Shown: positions 12,901 through 19,182 of the stretch, piece after piece
Layout of the letters: the number at the start of each line of letters is the position of its first letter
Numbering within the stretch: the first letter of the stretch is position 1
NCBI GenBank assembly: GCA_033558025.1
Contig: JAUCEF010000013.1
Location: 4,767,001-4,831,000, forward strand
DNA: 64,000 nt
From: Phytophthora sp. 'mugwort'
Lineage: Eukaryota > Oomycota > Peronosporomycetes > Peronosporales > Peronosporaceae
Reading direction: 5' to 3'
Translations under genes and position numbers: made by a program
Notes under the pieces: model-generated
Told to the model about the DNA's origin: nothing
Databases searched by the model: none
What the model saw: the letters and a program-made list of their open reading frames with translations, nothing else

Positions 12901-15023
12901 TCACATCCATTATACGCGTGAACCTGCGCTATGTTGTCCGTCAGCTTGGGTATTTCACTCAATTGATTCACTCGAGTTGTTCCTCCTTGACCACACTGAC
13001 CGTTATCGTTATACCCGCACGTAAGCACTGTTCCATCAGCTGTCAAGACGACAGTGTGTTCATTACCAGCGCCAAGCTGAAGAATCTCCTTGTGCTGGAG
13101 AGATTCCACCCGTTCGAACGAGTTGCGAGACGCTGTGTCTCCATGGCCCAACTCTCCATAGGAGTTCTGTCCACAACTCCACACTTCTCGCTCTCCGTCC
13201 TCGTCGTAGACGCTCGAGTCTGTACTGAAGCATTCCACGTGACTCGAACGCGCTGTTGATTTGCCTCGTGGAGTTCGTGTGGGAGTAGACGGTTTGGCAC
13301 TCGCCAGCTCCACCAGGACGGACTGAACCGCCAGCGTCTTGAACGTGGGACACCTCGCCGTGACGACGGGCGTCTCACTTCGAGTGTTTATCGCTGTCTC
13401 TCGACTCTGACTTTCCTTCATCTTTGACATATCCAACAACAGACTGACGCTCTCTGGTTCATCTTTTGGTCTCTGTTTACTCATGAGATTGTTGCCTGGA
13501 CTGCTGTACAGCAGTCTGTGCTGTGACATGGCAACGTTTATTGTCACTGTGCCCGTGTTAAGGCTTGCACCGATCGTTTTCAGGCCTTTCGGGATCGTTT
13601 TCCTTTTTAGAGGGTCTGGCACTGTACAATCTCCAAGAACTTCCGTCTCTCGCTTACTTAACGGACTTTTCTTGCGTGGTTTACTGGAGTCAGGACGCGT
13701 AGCACCCGCTTTGAGTTTTCCTTGTGTCAATTCATCGTCATCACGGCCAGAATAAAGTGGAGAAGGCACGAGGTCCTCAGCTTGAATGGTTGTCAGCGAT
13801 GGGACGGAGCACGTGAGCAGCGAGCGTGACGATAGTAAACGCCGTTGATCTTTCACGTCTGTCGCGCCGAGTAGCACTCGTAATACGACTAGAAAGTCTC
13901 GTACGGAGCCTGTAGCTGCCGCGAGATGGATCAAGCCATTCACGGCATTCGTACGATCCAATACATCCAATTCATCTTTTCCTGACGCGATCGACAGCTT
14001 GGGTGACGAGGAAGGAATAGTAGCGACAGGTCGTGGACACATGTCTAGTAACAAGTGTTGGATCTTGTCTGTGAACTCTGCGGTCTCTGTAGCACCAGAT
14101 GAGACCCTCATTAAGCGTGACGATCCACGACTTGTCAAAGGATTAAACACCGACGAATTATCAATGTGTCCTCGTCTTGGGGAGAGCGAAAGGAAGCTCA
14201 TACTGCGTAATAATGGTATTAAATCCTCTAGAAACTCCCGTCGCTGGGTGAGTGTGGCAAGTGCAGGGTCCTGGAGGTCACTGAGCAGACACAAGAGCAC
14301 TCGAATACCCATCGTGGCCTCTCTACTCACTTTTTCCTTGGACTTAATCGCGGCAGATCCAGATAAAAGCTCCACAGGATCACAAGGCGACGGAGCTGTA
14401 TCCGATAGGAGAGTGTTCTCCAGACACTTGGAGATGGCTACATCGAATTGCATTGCCGTCTTCCGTTGTCGATGCTGAACAGCTACAGCCTCGTGCATGT
14501 TCTGGATCAATTGCCGTCGCAATGCAATCAACTTGTAAACAGGATTCGGGAACGTACAGAGTCGTCGAAGTGTTTCTTTGAGCTTCATGACCAGGAATGC
14601 TGCCAGCTCGGGCTGTTGCAAGTGGCCGAGTACACACAGAGCGTTCGTGAGCTCCCGTTCGCTCTTCTCGTGGTCGTCACTGTCCGTCGTCTGCTTCCTG
14701 GCCAGCTCCGTCTCATCTTTCGCGTCGAACTCTTCGTCCTCGGACGTCTCTCGATTCGCTTTGGTCTGTGCCGCCAACAACCGCTGCTGGATCGTCCTGT
14801 GCGACGTGGAAATAGCTTCGGATCGACCCGTTCGACGAGCTTCTTGCGTGAGCTCGAGACGTCGCAATTGTTTAGCCAAAAAGTCGGCGTCTCGCAACTG
14901 GGCAAAAGTCAGTCGCCCCCATCGTACGCCTTGACGCGACAAACTTGCGGTGGTGGCACTGGCGTCGTGCACGGAACGAAGCTCGTAGCCGGTGCCGTCG
15001 GTCCACACATTGTCCCGTTGCAT
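984..15023 (-). CDS. Giant HERC-like HECT E3 ubiquitin ligase (RCC1 repeats, LamG, UBA, SPRY, HECT)
   Basis: One uninterrupted frame of 4679 codons from the first ATG (15023); the frame stays open 5' of this only to a GTG at 15071 behind an in-frame TAG. Domains in order: seven RCC1-type blades at about 610-1000 (repeated G-x-N-x-x-G-Q-L-G), a laminin-G/concanavalin-like segment (about 2390-2620), a glutamate/aspartate-rich linker (about 3140-3178), a UBA domain (about 3178-3220, ELMLMGFPEDWCVLAL), a SPRY domain (about 3700-3840), and a C-terminal HECT domain (about 4220-4679). The HECT catalytic cysteine is in KSHTCFFALQLPRYS (codon 1149-1151, residue about 4625), 54 residues from the end. 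Large HERC proteins conjugate ubiquitin and can combine it with RCC1-mediated GTPase or membrane contacts; the substrate is not predictable. UBA plus SPRY plus RCC1 plus HECT resembles HERC1 more than HERC2. A spliced upstream exon is possible but not needed. Confidence 0.93.
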   Translation of the reverse strand: MQRDNVWTDGTGYELRSVHDASATTASLSRQGVRWGRLTFAQLRDADFLAKQLRRLELTQEARRTGRSEAISTSHRTIQQRLLAAQTKANRETSEDEEFDAKDETELARKQTTDSDDHEKSERELTNALCVLGHLQQPELAAFLVMKLKETLRRLCTFPNPVYKLIALRRQLIQNMHEAVAVQHRQRKTAMQFDVAISKCLENTLLSDTAPSPCDPVELLSGSAAIKSKEKVSREATMGIRVLLCLLSDLQDPALATLTQRREFLEDLIPLLRSMSFLSLSPRRGHIDNSSVFNPLTSRGSSRLMRVSSGATETAEFTDKIQHLLLDMCPRPVATIPSSSPKLSIASGKDELDVLDRTNAVNGLIHLAAATGSVRDFLVVLRVLLGATDVKDQRRLLSSRSLLTCSVPSLTTIQAEDLVPSPLYSGRDDDELTQGKLKAGATRPDSSKPRKKSPLSKRETEVLGDCTVPDPLKRKTIPKGLKTIGASLNTGTVTINVAMSQHRLLYSSPGNNLMSKQRPKDEPESVSLLLDMSKMKESQSRETAINTRSETPVVTARCPTFKTLAVQSVLVELASAKPSTPTRTPRGKSTARSSHVECFSTDSSVYDEDGEREVWSCGQNSYGELGHGDTASRNSFERVESLQHKEILQLGAGNEHTVVLTADGTVLTCGYNDNGQCGQGGTTRVNQLSEIPKLTDNIAQVHAYNGCEHTILVTTDGRAATCGYNYRGQLGHGNTASESVPKIVRSLENRIVRLVSCSYYHTVMACEEDASGQQYLYTFGRNDYGQLGHNDSIDRKVPQHVEALREQHVVSVACGQYHTLVVTATGKAFAFGKNDYGQLGIESMDNQLVPIQIRNGLEKHECLEIRSGYYHTIVLCSGAHLFGFGRNDYGQLGLGRANASSNVNLQLQQQRFTSARLIEELEGKDIVRLACGCYHTVAVSDNGLLYVFGRNNHGQLGTGDTKERMYPFPIDQFVGKRVALVAAGFYHTVVLTGGQDDRKIDQDVAGIDKGEACTTSNFTGLTHTTILSSAAVQQLLNPSKCPEFDSSGRPISFILNEISDSGVEVPAIDPTDEDFRDEDREFPRNSNSDADERDAKAPTDAGDALFVAVVIFAQLDRLCQPFIPKTRSFPTLHHPTLAVIEALTANTTSSSATSSFDASCIFEGSFESFGIHNCSSTFQSLAVLLKHLSTRKIESTSQLTSCLAAQSGPPITTTTTPTPATPSSQLQMYMLLATIRILQANLSQILRSGMAKAVVQLSSGPSRRTNDVKSWIKELERTRMAILQVREVLLSLIDIKHRRTVCYILDKRLNDGENTTRIAQEATTTLLLGFELFFPCQCLQRQLYLHTMHEFSSNDHPEYSCREVCRRDLWLLDTLPRSRSLLLEPLLRRMTEDAVLTQYLPLQSTSLSVSDGSSTSMATEVYKLLLDRIATEFSRRLGDVVAIRPSIDENLRQETTLRAVFELLGGLLKHFSSFAASIPEWTLKDDAESNVTIETRVADVVDRVFRVDDDDFDRIPVPWHCLMEFVLATLTQCGEVLNQVSSIQSLPSPTHGYKHDIELDLQESSLHVKVLDIVESSVVGQFLPLLVLNLFEFSNNSLFAAALLPTLMTLLRLLDGFNQRDSAVEAAEKRFVDNIAASRRPGPAQNEKNSASVRQSESNVLSLGSYQDGDTKGLATSEAMTLPWHYRLEKELAVLAAEMAVTLIIGDPFFTYDVLEDKDTTNSFKLSDRWLSSVLFRGGLNSKYLTQSIKQRNSIPGRTVQHTPFPATISGNSRPFSLILPPSTNEDEISSWQLPTTQNYRQMFHPDCLRTFLALFQQGNDSEHQTEASLAVMKLCDWIRDSYAKQDPSYRMLLRQSQLALTLKPSTPSIERQIHENDARIEAALFAALLHHNLFVTQAFHFAISLDCSALEARASPPRTFLSLWQYVAQLRRRVAAKKTEIKSMAHPDAASDPRVSALTRISVLQQTILDRLKLLLLLDVYDEQEHLSLQFDAGYIAPYDPAFLVSASSTFKFSASSAKRHFHSIFTNEKLPFLAAFPLSKWRKLRTALHTVIRWKSLVTESQHEAFKQVSQEILAFVLSDELVSSKRAIQTLLVDPCRRVSCSVRGLEAVWELVTLVSFDSIQTDIVHQISQVFVFEASPPSFLSNTQRVGYFYSSLQNETVSELIGQLTDMMTDKAVVLMESGESDTTPTFWIVIVLLSVWGVHINADQFEFVSEIGILKVIQEMMQTLSSKRRGDVNGAGCPSIPSVDSIGRRSGGQSSRALFTTQQLAHLEETLWVLFRYICVHFAVQKGETLSENFTQRDINVPTFPVLSTVAELLFNEAATISYRFLPLQASMAQGSGKQVEPVPAVPVAVRRSFEVITEPQRFSSQSSGLTLHYDDLISPCGAENALPMSPLLKPNEFSVTMWLYLNESPVSSSRVKENDVFDSLQDHQLVFMRGADHEISLYCILVPESVDLWQLEVGILMDSNPKGRENCQTSRIWERVLSKQAVGMGKWLHVAVVLEATKLRLYLNGILDCQRSLAAQSIPIWAAGNVALPFHFGRFPTVFDSTPTASSISSAIGFLSRSLAAIDQKIGVFRCFNGWLSHFRFHNRSLSPIHVRVVFDEKKYPSGLLSDGAGSEENKLVELHALLLVLSSSSEGIVHFTSQFPDWMRLIWGTFLGSSSVVVQQSALRVLGAIVPLQDPLDAAKVLVQDDTSLRTENLGFYTLDDIFVQQMIRLIGFCLSTCPSSELLGDKSETAVVPWTFMVATGVHANQFSPEIRYNAEKYTELRNDIEIVYQSSKRQRLLLANELKELLQQLFRCSKGWRQSLINVASSITRNASTFLENSVFEPSQHDLLQIGKHTLDLSIIKRVETVGCMYFLGGGVEFLRPGVTVEMRGSRDCAQVLSLEYHASRPVSEATSGTKACPQGADTLAYVRIDTNPSTSKATKLPRLTWYDKVFGLNVDYTDTFSSYSKVNIDDLTPAQAINPNGASRSIIYDLASQQCDYNVLNVVLEKAAEVIPRVFCAAPLGRTSTHVGCMLLKILTQIAGTRAGADEFFSQLALIEVISELAGRLDKNPQHDTLSYVEKRVSALRREVYTALVEFGEELPLRGGNEEELTFNMSRDTTRPSFSQEQTEVRGLSDDFTDRDENLDPAQGDEEEEDDLEEDEEEDEDASLDDVDNDDDEAEAEETRAEFVEELMLMGFPEDWCVLALKQTENDIVSASAWIVDNLEYLSKLQSTLDKERDKGRDSPRYDEEEDDVLPSDDTPNSDPTQSLLLNFSDNLATWRGNDEEMATNDLESSAEAVKRRHKVTQDTGDDDKSVVIPPLNDKEMGRKLFGEMYFPFEDGGFLSNTKSRFLCSWRADALEMTEKSTPLNPQFKASRSVFEDEFEMEISQLDVKDLLEQLKKFETTLAILYARQCMVTLLHQTAAARVTIESPPRFLISYTQWFNLFKLILLRGDQFTIISSTFKTSQLQDVAVDVVVSKALSCFINHDAAAVATSAIEFCLDELETAATSKKYEAILWTQRALQRPDKTVMKEPGVELVSWLLDVLLTRATSSSLTLSTPFVKTVLRRLRCCLGTTNLPLKCIVLRALSRLLIVTGAQDTDVVKDSHLVMGEFLTAAVTRHSRELSQGRLVFSQYLQSYVELLHVLQSLTGFRDLNMAQTLTSTQSFSSNAHSLPPTAPMQSRSEGCSLLFDRKRSRSSLLTFTEDGLSVAYSGNEIWKAACATTSFSTGIHSWLVRIDKSTSPYLFVGVATRQANLDSFLGADDQSWGFIGDKALYYQRNRLRAYGETFTQGDCIGLRLDCEKGELSFSKNGVDLGVAFDNVVGDVCPAVAFYSRHQKISFVKESCVSSESPVSLTGEDDSASVDNCLVACELMSNWVTNRPLRAAISTAAFQMTTEWLSGSTKLVTTRAGNSLWVDVTRTTCGKLGFHCDDRVRTPRGNGLVLGVARGRIWVEVENEPGAWFFHPSKLRLMEMAASTMSSLPIPPLVTPSNTNISLLNARKDSSSDRDIEPSMDSDKALVLETHSSPFSLSLDEFVEYGEHPLWNITLDREVVSVVNDFCEISRIGPWNLTPIQLLHLIEGKTSVLELTAVAHVLEMPLEKREKMLVARFALVRFCNLSISRALPFFDLTWHYFSPASSSLPCRLVSQCRGSLFVDVKNSLWTAIMERTANSPTRADDEYDYPEDLPQLQVNRLKAAAAKCHEGTVTSLFLSLFGQAFEELHFLPLKTLRMVYSHPMDDGQLRSFKVKFEGEGVDDYGGPYREFFSQFFAELQMLDVSEANESEKKPSPSDGGPSSTSLKLMPGVSVSACVLPFLMPSPNWRNGVGANREKFVLNGALIDENVKFQDEGKRQLYCEMFHFLGQMIGICLRTRVCVRLDLAMSVWKQLVGEEDLKPENALETLKEVDFVAYSLWKTLKGVLDELKGLETAGTSTSTKYQELKEQLEAMDLVFTTVLSDGRSVELCEDGTNTAVTLVNLNKYLDAVLQARVQETHQVMNIIKQGLHSIMPVSTLALLTWTELEKRMCGVADVDVKLLQINTEYDEELSPKDEFIQRFWRVLESFEAEDKRAFLRFVWARSRLPLGSAQFHQKFKIQVLASSGTGDGSSASSNATGGWMDAQMPKSHTCFFALQLPRYSSDDICRARLLYAVRNCVEMDGDFRLADTEMTGWAGISPTDQLRI

Positions 15024-15248
15024 CGCGTGGATCCGGAAGTTTTCGAACGACGTTTCGATGCAAAGTGCCACTCGACACTAAGCGACGCCCCGTCGAAGCT
15101 GCTGCATCAATCCAGTTAATGATTTCCTTCGCTCCCCTCGGTTCGCACCAGTATTTGAGGATGATCACGAGGCTCTTAGTCAGCACTTTACAATTTTCTG
15201 CGTGGATAGCACAAGTTGTATACCCTTTTCCTTCTCTTCGGTTAGAGG
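15024..15248. promoter_or_regulatory. Divergent intergenic promoter between the HERC-like ligase and the secreted protease
   Basis: Only 225 bp separate the two divergent start codons, so both promoters must lie here unless the HERC-like gene has an upstream exon. About 15179-15201 reads GTCAGCACTTTACAATTTTC, loosely like an oomycete initiator (pyrimidine-TCA followed by a CA-T-rich tail), about 50-70 bp before the protease ATG. This is pattern matching, not proof of a start site. Confidence 0.35.
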
Positions 15249-17411
15249 ATGACACTGCTTCAGGCACTTTTCTCTATCGTTAGCTTTGTTACGGTTCTTC
15301 ATGCCACGTCGGGGCTCGAATACACTGACAACGGCATCGCTATCGTCGGCACGACGGAACTTCTGAACGTCCACGTCACGGCTGGAACGTCACGCGAAGA
15401 CGTTATCTCGTACGAGTTCGCGTCGTATATTGCCGTCCATTTTGCCGGCTTTAATCTGCCGGACGGAGACGCCGTGGTCATCAGTTCCCCTGATGACAAG
15501 ATCACGGTCTCACACACGTACACGGGTCGAGGACGTGACCAGAGCGGGACGTTCATTGCCAGCTTTATCCCGGGCAATTCAGTCACTGTCACGTACACGT
15601 CCGTCGGGGCGCCTAGTGCCGGTCAAGGCTATCGCGTCACGGGCTTCTCACGTGGATATCCGACGATGCAGCACGAGTCGGTCTGTGGCGACGGAGACCA
15701 GTCGCTGCCTGCCAAATGTTATGCACCAGGTACCAACCTGTCCGAAGAACTGCCTCAAGCTTACAGCAAGGCTCAAGCTGTCGCACGTCTGCTGATCAAC
15801 GGCACGTACCTGTGCACGGGCTGGCTCGGAGGTAGTGAAGGACACTTGTTCACGAATCGTCACTGCTTTGAGCAAGAAGAATGGGCACTTACGACGGACA
15901 TTGAGTTTGGTGCTGAGAGCTCGTCGTGCAGTGACCAGTGCGAGACGCAGCTTGGTTGTGCCGGGAAGCTTGTGGCGACGACATCGATGCTTATAGCGGA
16001 CAGTGAAGATATCGACTACGCGGTGGTGCAGCTACCAGACTGCGTCGATCTCTCTCAGTACGGATACCTCCAGCTACGTGCGTCGGGCCCCGTGATGAAC
16101 GAATCAATCTACGTCCCACAACATCCAGACGGTTATGCGAAGCGTCTCGTGAGTACTGTGGATGGTGGCGACAAGACGTCGATTCGCAGTGTTGGTCAGG
16201 ACGGAAGCTGCGGTACGAACCAGGTGGAGCACGACGCAGACACTCGAGGCGGTTCGTCCGGCTCACCTCTGATTGCTTCCAGTGATAACCTGGTGGTGGC
16301 TATTCATCACTGCGGAGGATGTACGAACACGGCGATTGATGTACTCACGGTGCTGACGGACTTGGCGGCCAAGAACATTACAATCAAGAACCTCGTGGCG
16401 ACGGAAGACGTGAGGCAAAACAGCCAGCCAGTATACGCTCAGACGCCGTGTGCGGCTCAAAAGCCCATGAATTCTACACATACTGGACGAAACCACACGA
16501 TGCCGTGCACGCACCTGCCCAAGCAAGGGTCAACTAAGACGGCGAACAGTACGAGCGCGGTAACCGTCACGGCTTCAAACAGCTCGACCAGCACGACAAT
16601 TGCTTCGAAATCGACGCCTTTTCCAGTAGCTACAGCGTCCAGTTCGCCTCTAGCGACGGTATCAGCGTTGAAGAGCACGGTGTCTCCGACGTCAGCTGAT
16701 ACTGATACTACCACGAAGACAACCTCAACGTCTGCACTGACGTCCGCGTCTGTGGTGACGTCGTCGAAAAGGTCAATGGCCACATTGGATTTATCTGCTA
16801 TGGCAACGGCATCTTCGACTCCGGTTCCGTCGAGCTTTTTGACGCGTTCAACGATCTTGAGTGCAAACTCTACGACGACAGTGAAGACGACGGCGATGGC
16901 CGATTGCGATTCGAGGCCAGCATCTACTCCAGCTTCGACCAGCATAACGGATACAGTGGACAACGTTACAATCGTAGGAAAGCTGATGGCTGCGTTGATC
17001 GGAGTTACCTCCTCACCAATGTCGACGCCTGGTTTAACGACCCCAAGCCCCGCATTAACCATGACGCCGGCTTCCGATGCAACACCTTCATGTATGAGCC
17101 CGACACCGGCGCCTACAACATCATCAGCACTGACGCCAAACCCGACTCCGGCACCTACAGCGCCTTCCTCTCCAAAGCCGCGTACAGCTAGTCCAACACC
17201 CGTCTCGTCCGTCACGTCGACGTCGAAGCCTAGCCCAACACCGATGGTTACAGTGACTTCCATCCCAAAGCCTTCGACGCCTTATCCGACCCCAGCGACT
17301 ATAGTCACGTCGGCGCCAGTTTTAACCACCGTAACGAACCCCCGGACGACTCCAGCTGCAACGACCGTGACGACGTCAAAGCCGACAATTCCGGCTCCGA
17401 CGCCGGCTTAA
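15249..17411 (+). CDS. Secreted trypsin-like (S1-fold) serine protease with Thr/Ser/Pro-rich tail
   Basis: 720 codons from ATG 15249. Residues 1-22 form a classic signal peptide (hydrophobic LLQALFSIVSFVTVL ending in a small-residue site). A beta-rich pre-domain (about 23-130) precedes the protease. The triad is visible: His205 in TNRHCF, Asp256 in EDIDYAVVQLP and Ser337 in GGSSGSPL; paired cysteines flank the His and follow the Ser (HHCGGC). The GGSSGSP box resembles lysyl-endopeptidase-type S1 enzymes rather than chymotrypsin GDSGGP. From about residue 400 the protein is a low-complexity Thr/Ser/Pro/Ala mucin-like region with N-glycosylation sites, likely heavily glycosylated or wall-associated. 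No C-terminal hydrophobic segment is seen, so no GPI anchor is proposed. The tail also carries a long open shifted frame (see findings). Confidence 0.88.
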   Translation: MTLLQALFSIVSFVTVLHATSGLEYTDNGIAIVGTTELLNVHVTAGTSREDVISYEFASYIAVHFAGFNLPDGDAVVISSPDDKITVSHTYTGRGRDQSGTFIASFIPGNSVTVTYTSVGAPSAGQGYRVTGFSRGYPTMQHESVCGDGDQSLPAKCYAPGTNLSEELPQAYSKAQAVARLLINGTYLCTGWLGGSEGHLFTNRHCFEQEEWALTTDIEFGAESSSCSDQCETQLGCAGKLVATTSMLIADSEDIDYAVVQLPDCVDLSQYGYLQLRASGPVMNESIYVPQHPDGYAKRLVSTVDGGDKTSIRSVGQDGSCGTNQVEHDADTRGGSSGSPLIASSDNLVVAIHHCGGCTNTAIDVLTVLTDLAAKNITIKNLVATEDVRQNSQPVYAQTPCAAQKPMNSTHTGRNHTMPCTHLPKQGSTKTANSTSAVTVTASNSSTSTTIASKSTPFPVATASSSPLATVSALKSTVSPTSADTDTTTKTTSTSALTSASVVTSSKRSMATLDLSAMATASSTPVPSSFLTRSTILSANSTTTVKTTAMADCDSRPASTPASTSITDTVDNVTIVGKLMAALIGVTSSPMSTPGLTTPSPALTMTPASDATPSCMSPTPAPTTSSALTPNPTPAPTAPSSPKPRTASPTPVSSVTSTSKPSPTPMVTVTSIPKPSTPYPTPATIVTSAPVLTTVTNPRTTPAATTVTTSKPTIPAPTPA

Positions 17412-18800
17412 CCTCTACGACGAGCAACAACGATGGCTGGGGTGACGTCGAGCACAAGTAAGCGTTTAAACTTACCAATGCAGGACACGAGGAACGAACT
17501 TGTGTCCGCTAGTCGACAATAAATTTCTTTTAGTTATTGACTTGCACACTACGCGGTACTCCTACTAAATTCCAATCCAATCGCGCAGCGAAAGCCTTTG
17601 GGTCAAAACGATTGCCGCTGGCCAGCAGCGGTGGATGAGGCCGGGATCATCTGCGTAAGTTCTCGGCGCTTGGCTCAACGAACGCGGTCGTCAGCTGCAA
17701 AGCTTACTCAGACCGGCTGACCCGTCATCTACCGGTACGTACACGCGAGATCGAGCATTCTAGAAGGGATTTGCTGGTCAAGTTAATAGTCAACTCCCCA
17801 ACACTATACGTAAAGTTGCTGCGACGGCGATCAGCACATCCGACGATGGCTGCTGCGCGGACGCGGAGCAACAGAGCGATATAGCCTCGCTTAGTCATAG
17901 AGATGAAGTATTTTGCTGCTTGATACTAAACTCTTGATTCGATTTAACAGGGTATTTGATTCTGTACGGATTTATCATTTACAAAATGCATGTCTTGAAG
18001 ACTAGTTAGACCTTCAACTTGAGAGGCAAGTATAACGTAAGACAGGTTTGTGAGGACCAGTCGCTGAGGCTTGATCAGCGCAAAGCTGCTTGTCCTCTAC
18101 TGACCAGGACATCGGTCAATTCACGGATACAAATACAGTACGAGCCGTGGGGCTTCACGGGCAACGTCTGCGACATTTTCGGATTCACAAAAGCCGCTCG
18201 GATATGGCTACTTCGGCTCGCAAGTGTTCGAGTGTGATGGAGAAATGCAGCTTGCTATGACACTGCTTGATACGAAGAGCGCTGTGGTTGCGCCATGTAT
18301 GTGCATATCTTGGCATGCCACCGAATCCACGAAGCTTCTAATGCGAAGTACAAATGAACATACATGGGAACACCAGGACTTTCATGCGACTGCGACAGGT
18401 ACCTCCAGCGGCTGCGGATAGTTGCACCCGCGGTCGACGCCCCTCGACGCCCTTCGACTGGCCAAACCATTTTTCAAGTGAATAACCCGGCGGTCCGCTA
18501 AGTTTACTGAAAAAATTAAACAACGTTGGACAAAGTTATTGGAGTGCAACCCGGAGGTCACGCCTCTGTTTGCCTGGACACGGCCCTGTGTATATGAACA
18601 CATTTGCCACTTCCTTCCTGAGCTCGACACTTCTCACTAGAAGAAGCCGCAGCGTGCATGTCCCCATATGATGCCATGAAGTCGAACGTATCGGGGATTT
18701 GCGTGTTGCGGCAAATGTAATGAGTACGCAGGCCCCCCTGTCACAACAATTGCCCCAGGAAAAAATACTAGCAATAAAAAGTGTCAATAACCGATCCAGC
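17412..18800. other. Intergenic stretch, no gene recognised
   Basis: After the protease stop no frame in either strand longer than about 80 codons shows recognisable domains, and stops are frequent in all frames. It presumably holds the protease 3' UTR/terminator and distal upstream sequence of the first sugar transporter. Confidence 0.6.
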
Positions 18801-18804
18801 AAGT

Positions 18805-18835
18805 GATCCTCGCGGACTAAAGTAAGCTAGTCGCG
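18805..18835 (+). promoter_or_regulatory. Shared upstream element, copy 1 (imperfect inverted repeat)
   Basis: GATCCTCGCGGACTAAAG followed by TAAGCTAGTCGCG. The outer parts CGCGGACTA and TAGTCGCG form an inverted repeat with a one-base bulge. A very similar block (GATCCTCGCAGACTAAAA, then TTAGTCGCG) lies upstream of the second sugar transporter at 21609-21635. Conservation in otherwise divergent flanks suggests a binding site or a remnant of the duplicated promoter. Confidence 0.5.
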
Positions 18836-18882
18836 GCTTGCAGCTTAAATACAATGCTCGCAAGACAACTTGGAGCGCCGTA

Positions 18883-18923
18883 CTGTCAGTGACAAGTACG
18901 TGGTGTCGAGTTGTCGCTGACAG
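18883..18923. promoter_or_regulatory. Inverted repeat CTGTCAGTGACAA / TTGTCGCTGACAG upstream of sugar transporter 1
   Basis: Two 13-bp arms (18883-18895 and 18911-18923) are reverse complements with one mismatch around a 15-bp spacer. The same core, CTGTCAGTGACAG, is a near-perfect odd palindrome upstream of transporter 2 (22095-22107). It lies about 260-300 bp before the ATG. The shape fits a dimeric regulator site; the factor is unknown. Confidence 0.5.
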
Positions 18924-19095
18924 TTCGTCCCGTGAAGCTTGATGGCTGTTTACGAAGAGGCCCGTCACTACTCACGCATTTGTTCCCTTCTGGAACGTAG
19001 TGAATCCCACCGAGTGTCGCGGGCTGCACTCGTGGGCCTTATATTCAGACGATCCTTAAACTTGACTTGCAAAGGGCACGACCAAGTCGTCCATT

Positions 19096-19110
19096 CTTCA
19101 TTTTACTCGC
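19096..19110 (+). promoter_or_regulatory. Oomycete initiator-like sequence before sugar transporter 1
   Basis: CTTCATTTTACTCGC matches the general oomycete Inr form (TCA followed by pyrimidine/T-rich bases) and lies about 75-85 bp upstream of the chosen ATG, a usual distance. Assigned by resemblance only. Confidence 0.4.
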
Positions 19111-19182
19111 TCGACGAGAAGCTCCACCATCGCATCACCTCAACCAGTCTTGGTTGACTTCTTCTACTTCAATTATCGTCTC

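Noticed and set aside
1000..15000. Many open frames on the forward strand and in other reverse frames across the 14-kb ligase gene
   Set aside because: Shadows of a continuous 4679-codon frame with conserved domains; their translations are compositionally skewed and lack domains.
16457..17263. 268-codon antisense frame rich in Val/Gly/Asp under the protease tail
   Set aside because: Mechanical reverse complement of Thr/Ser/Pro/Ala codons; low complexity, no start context or domain.
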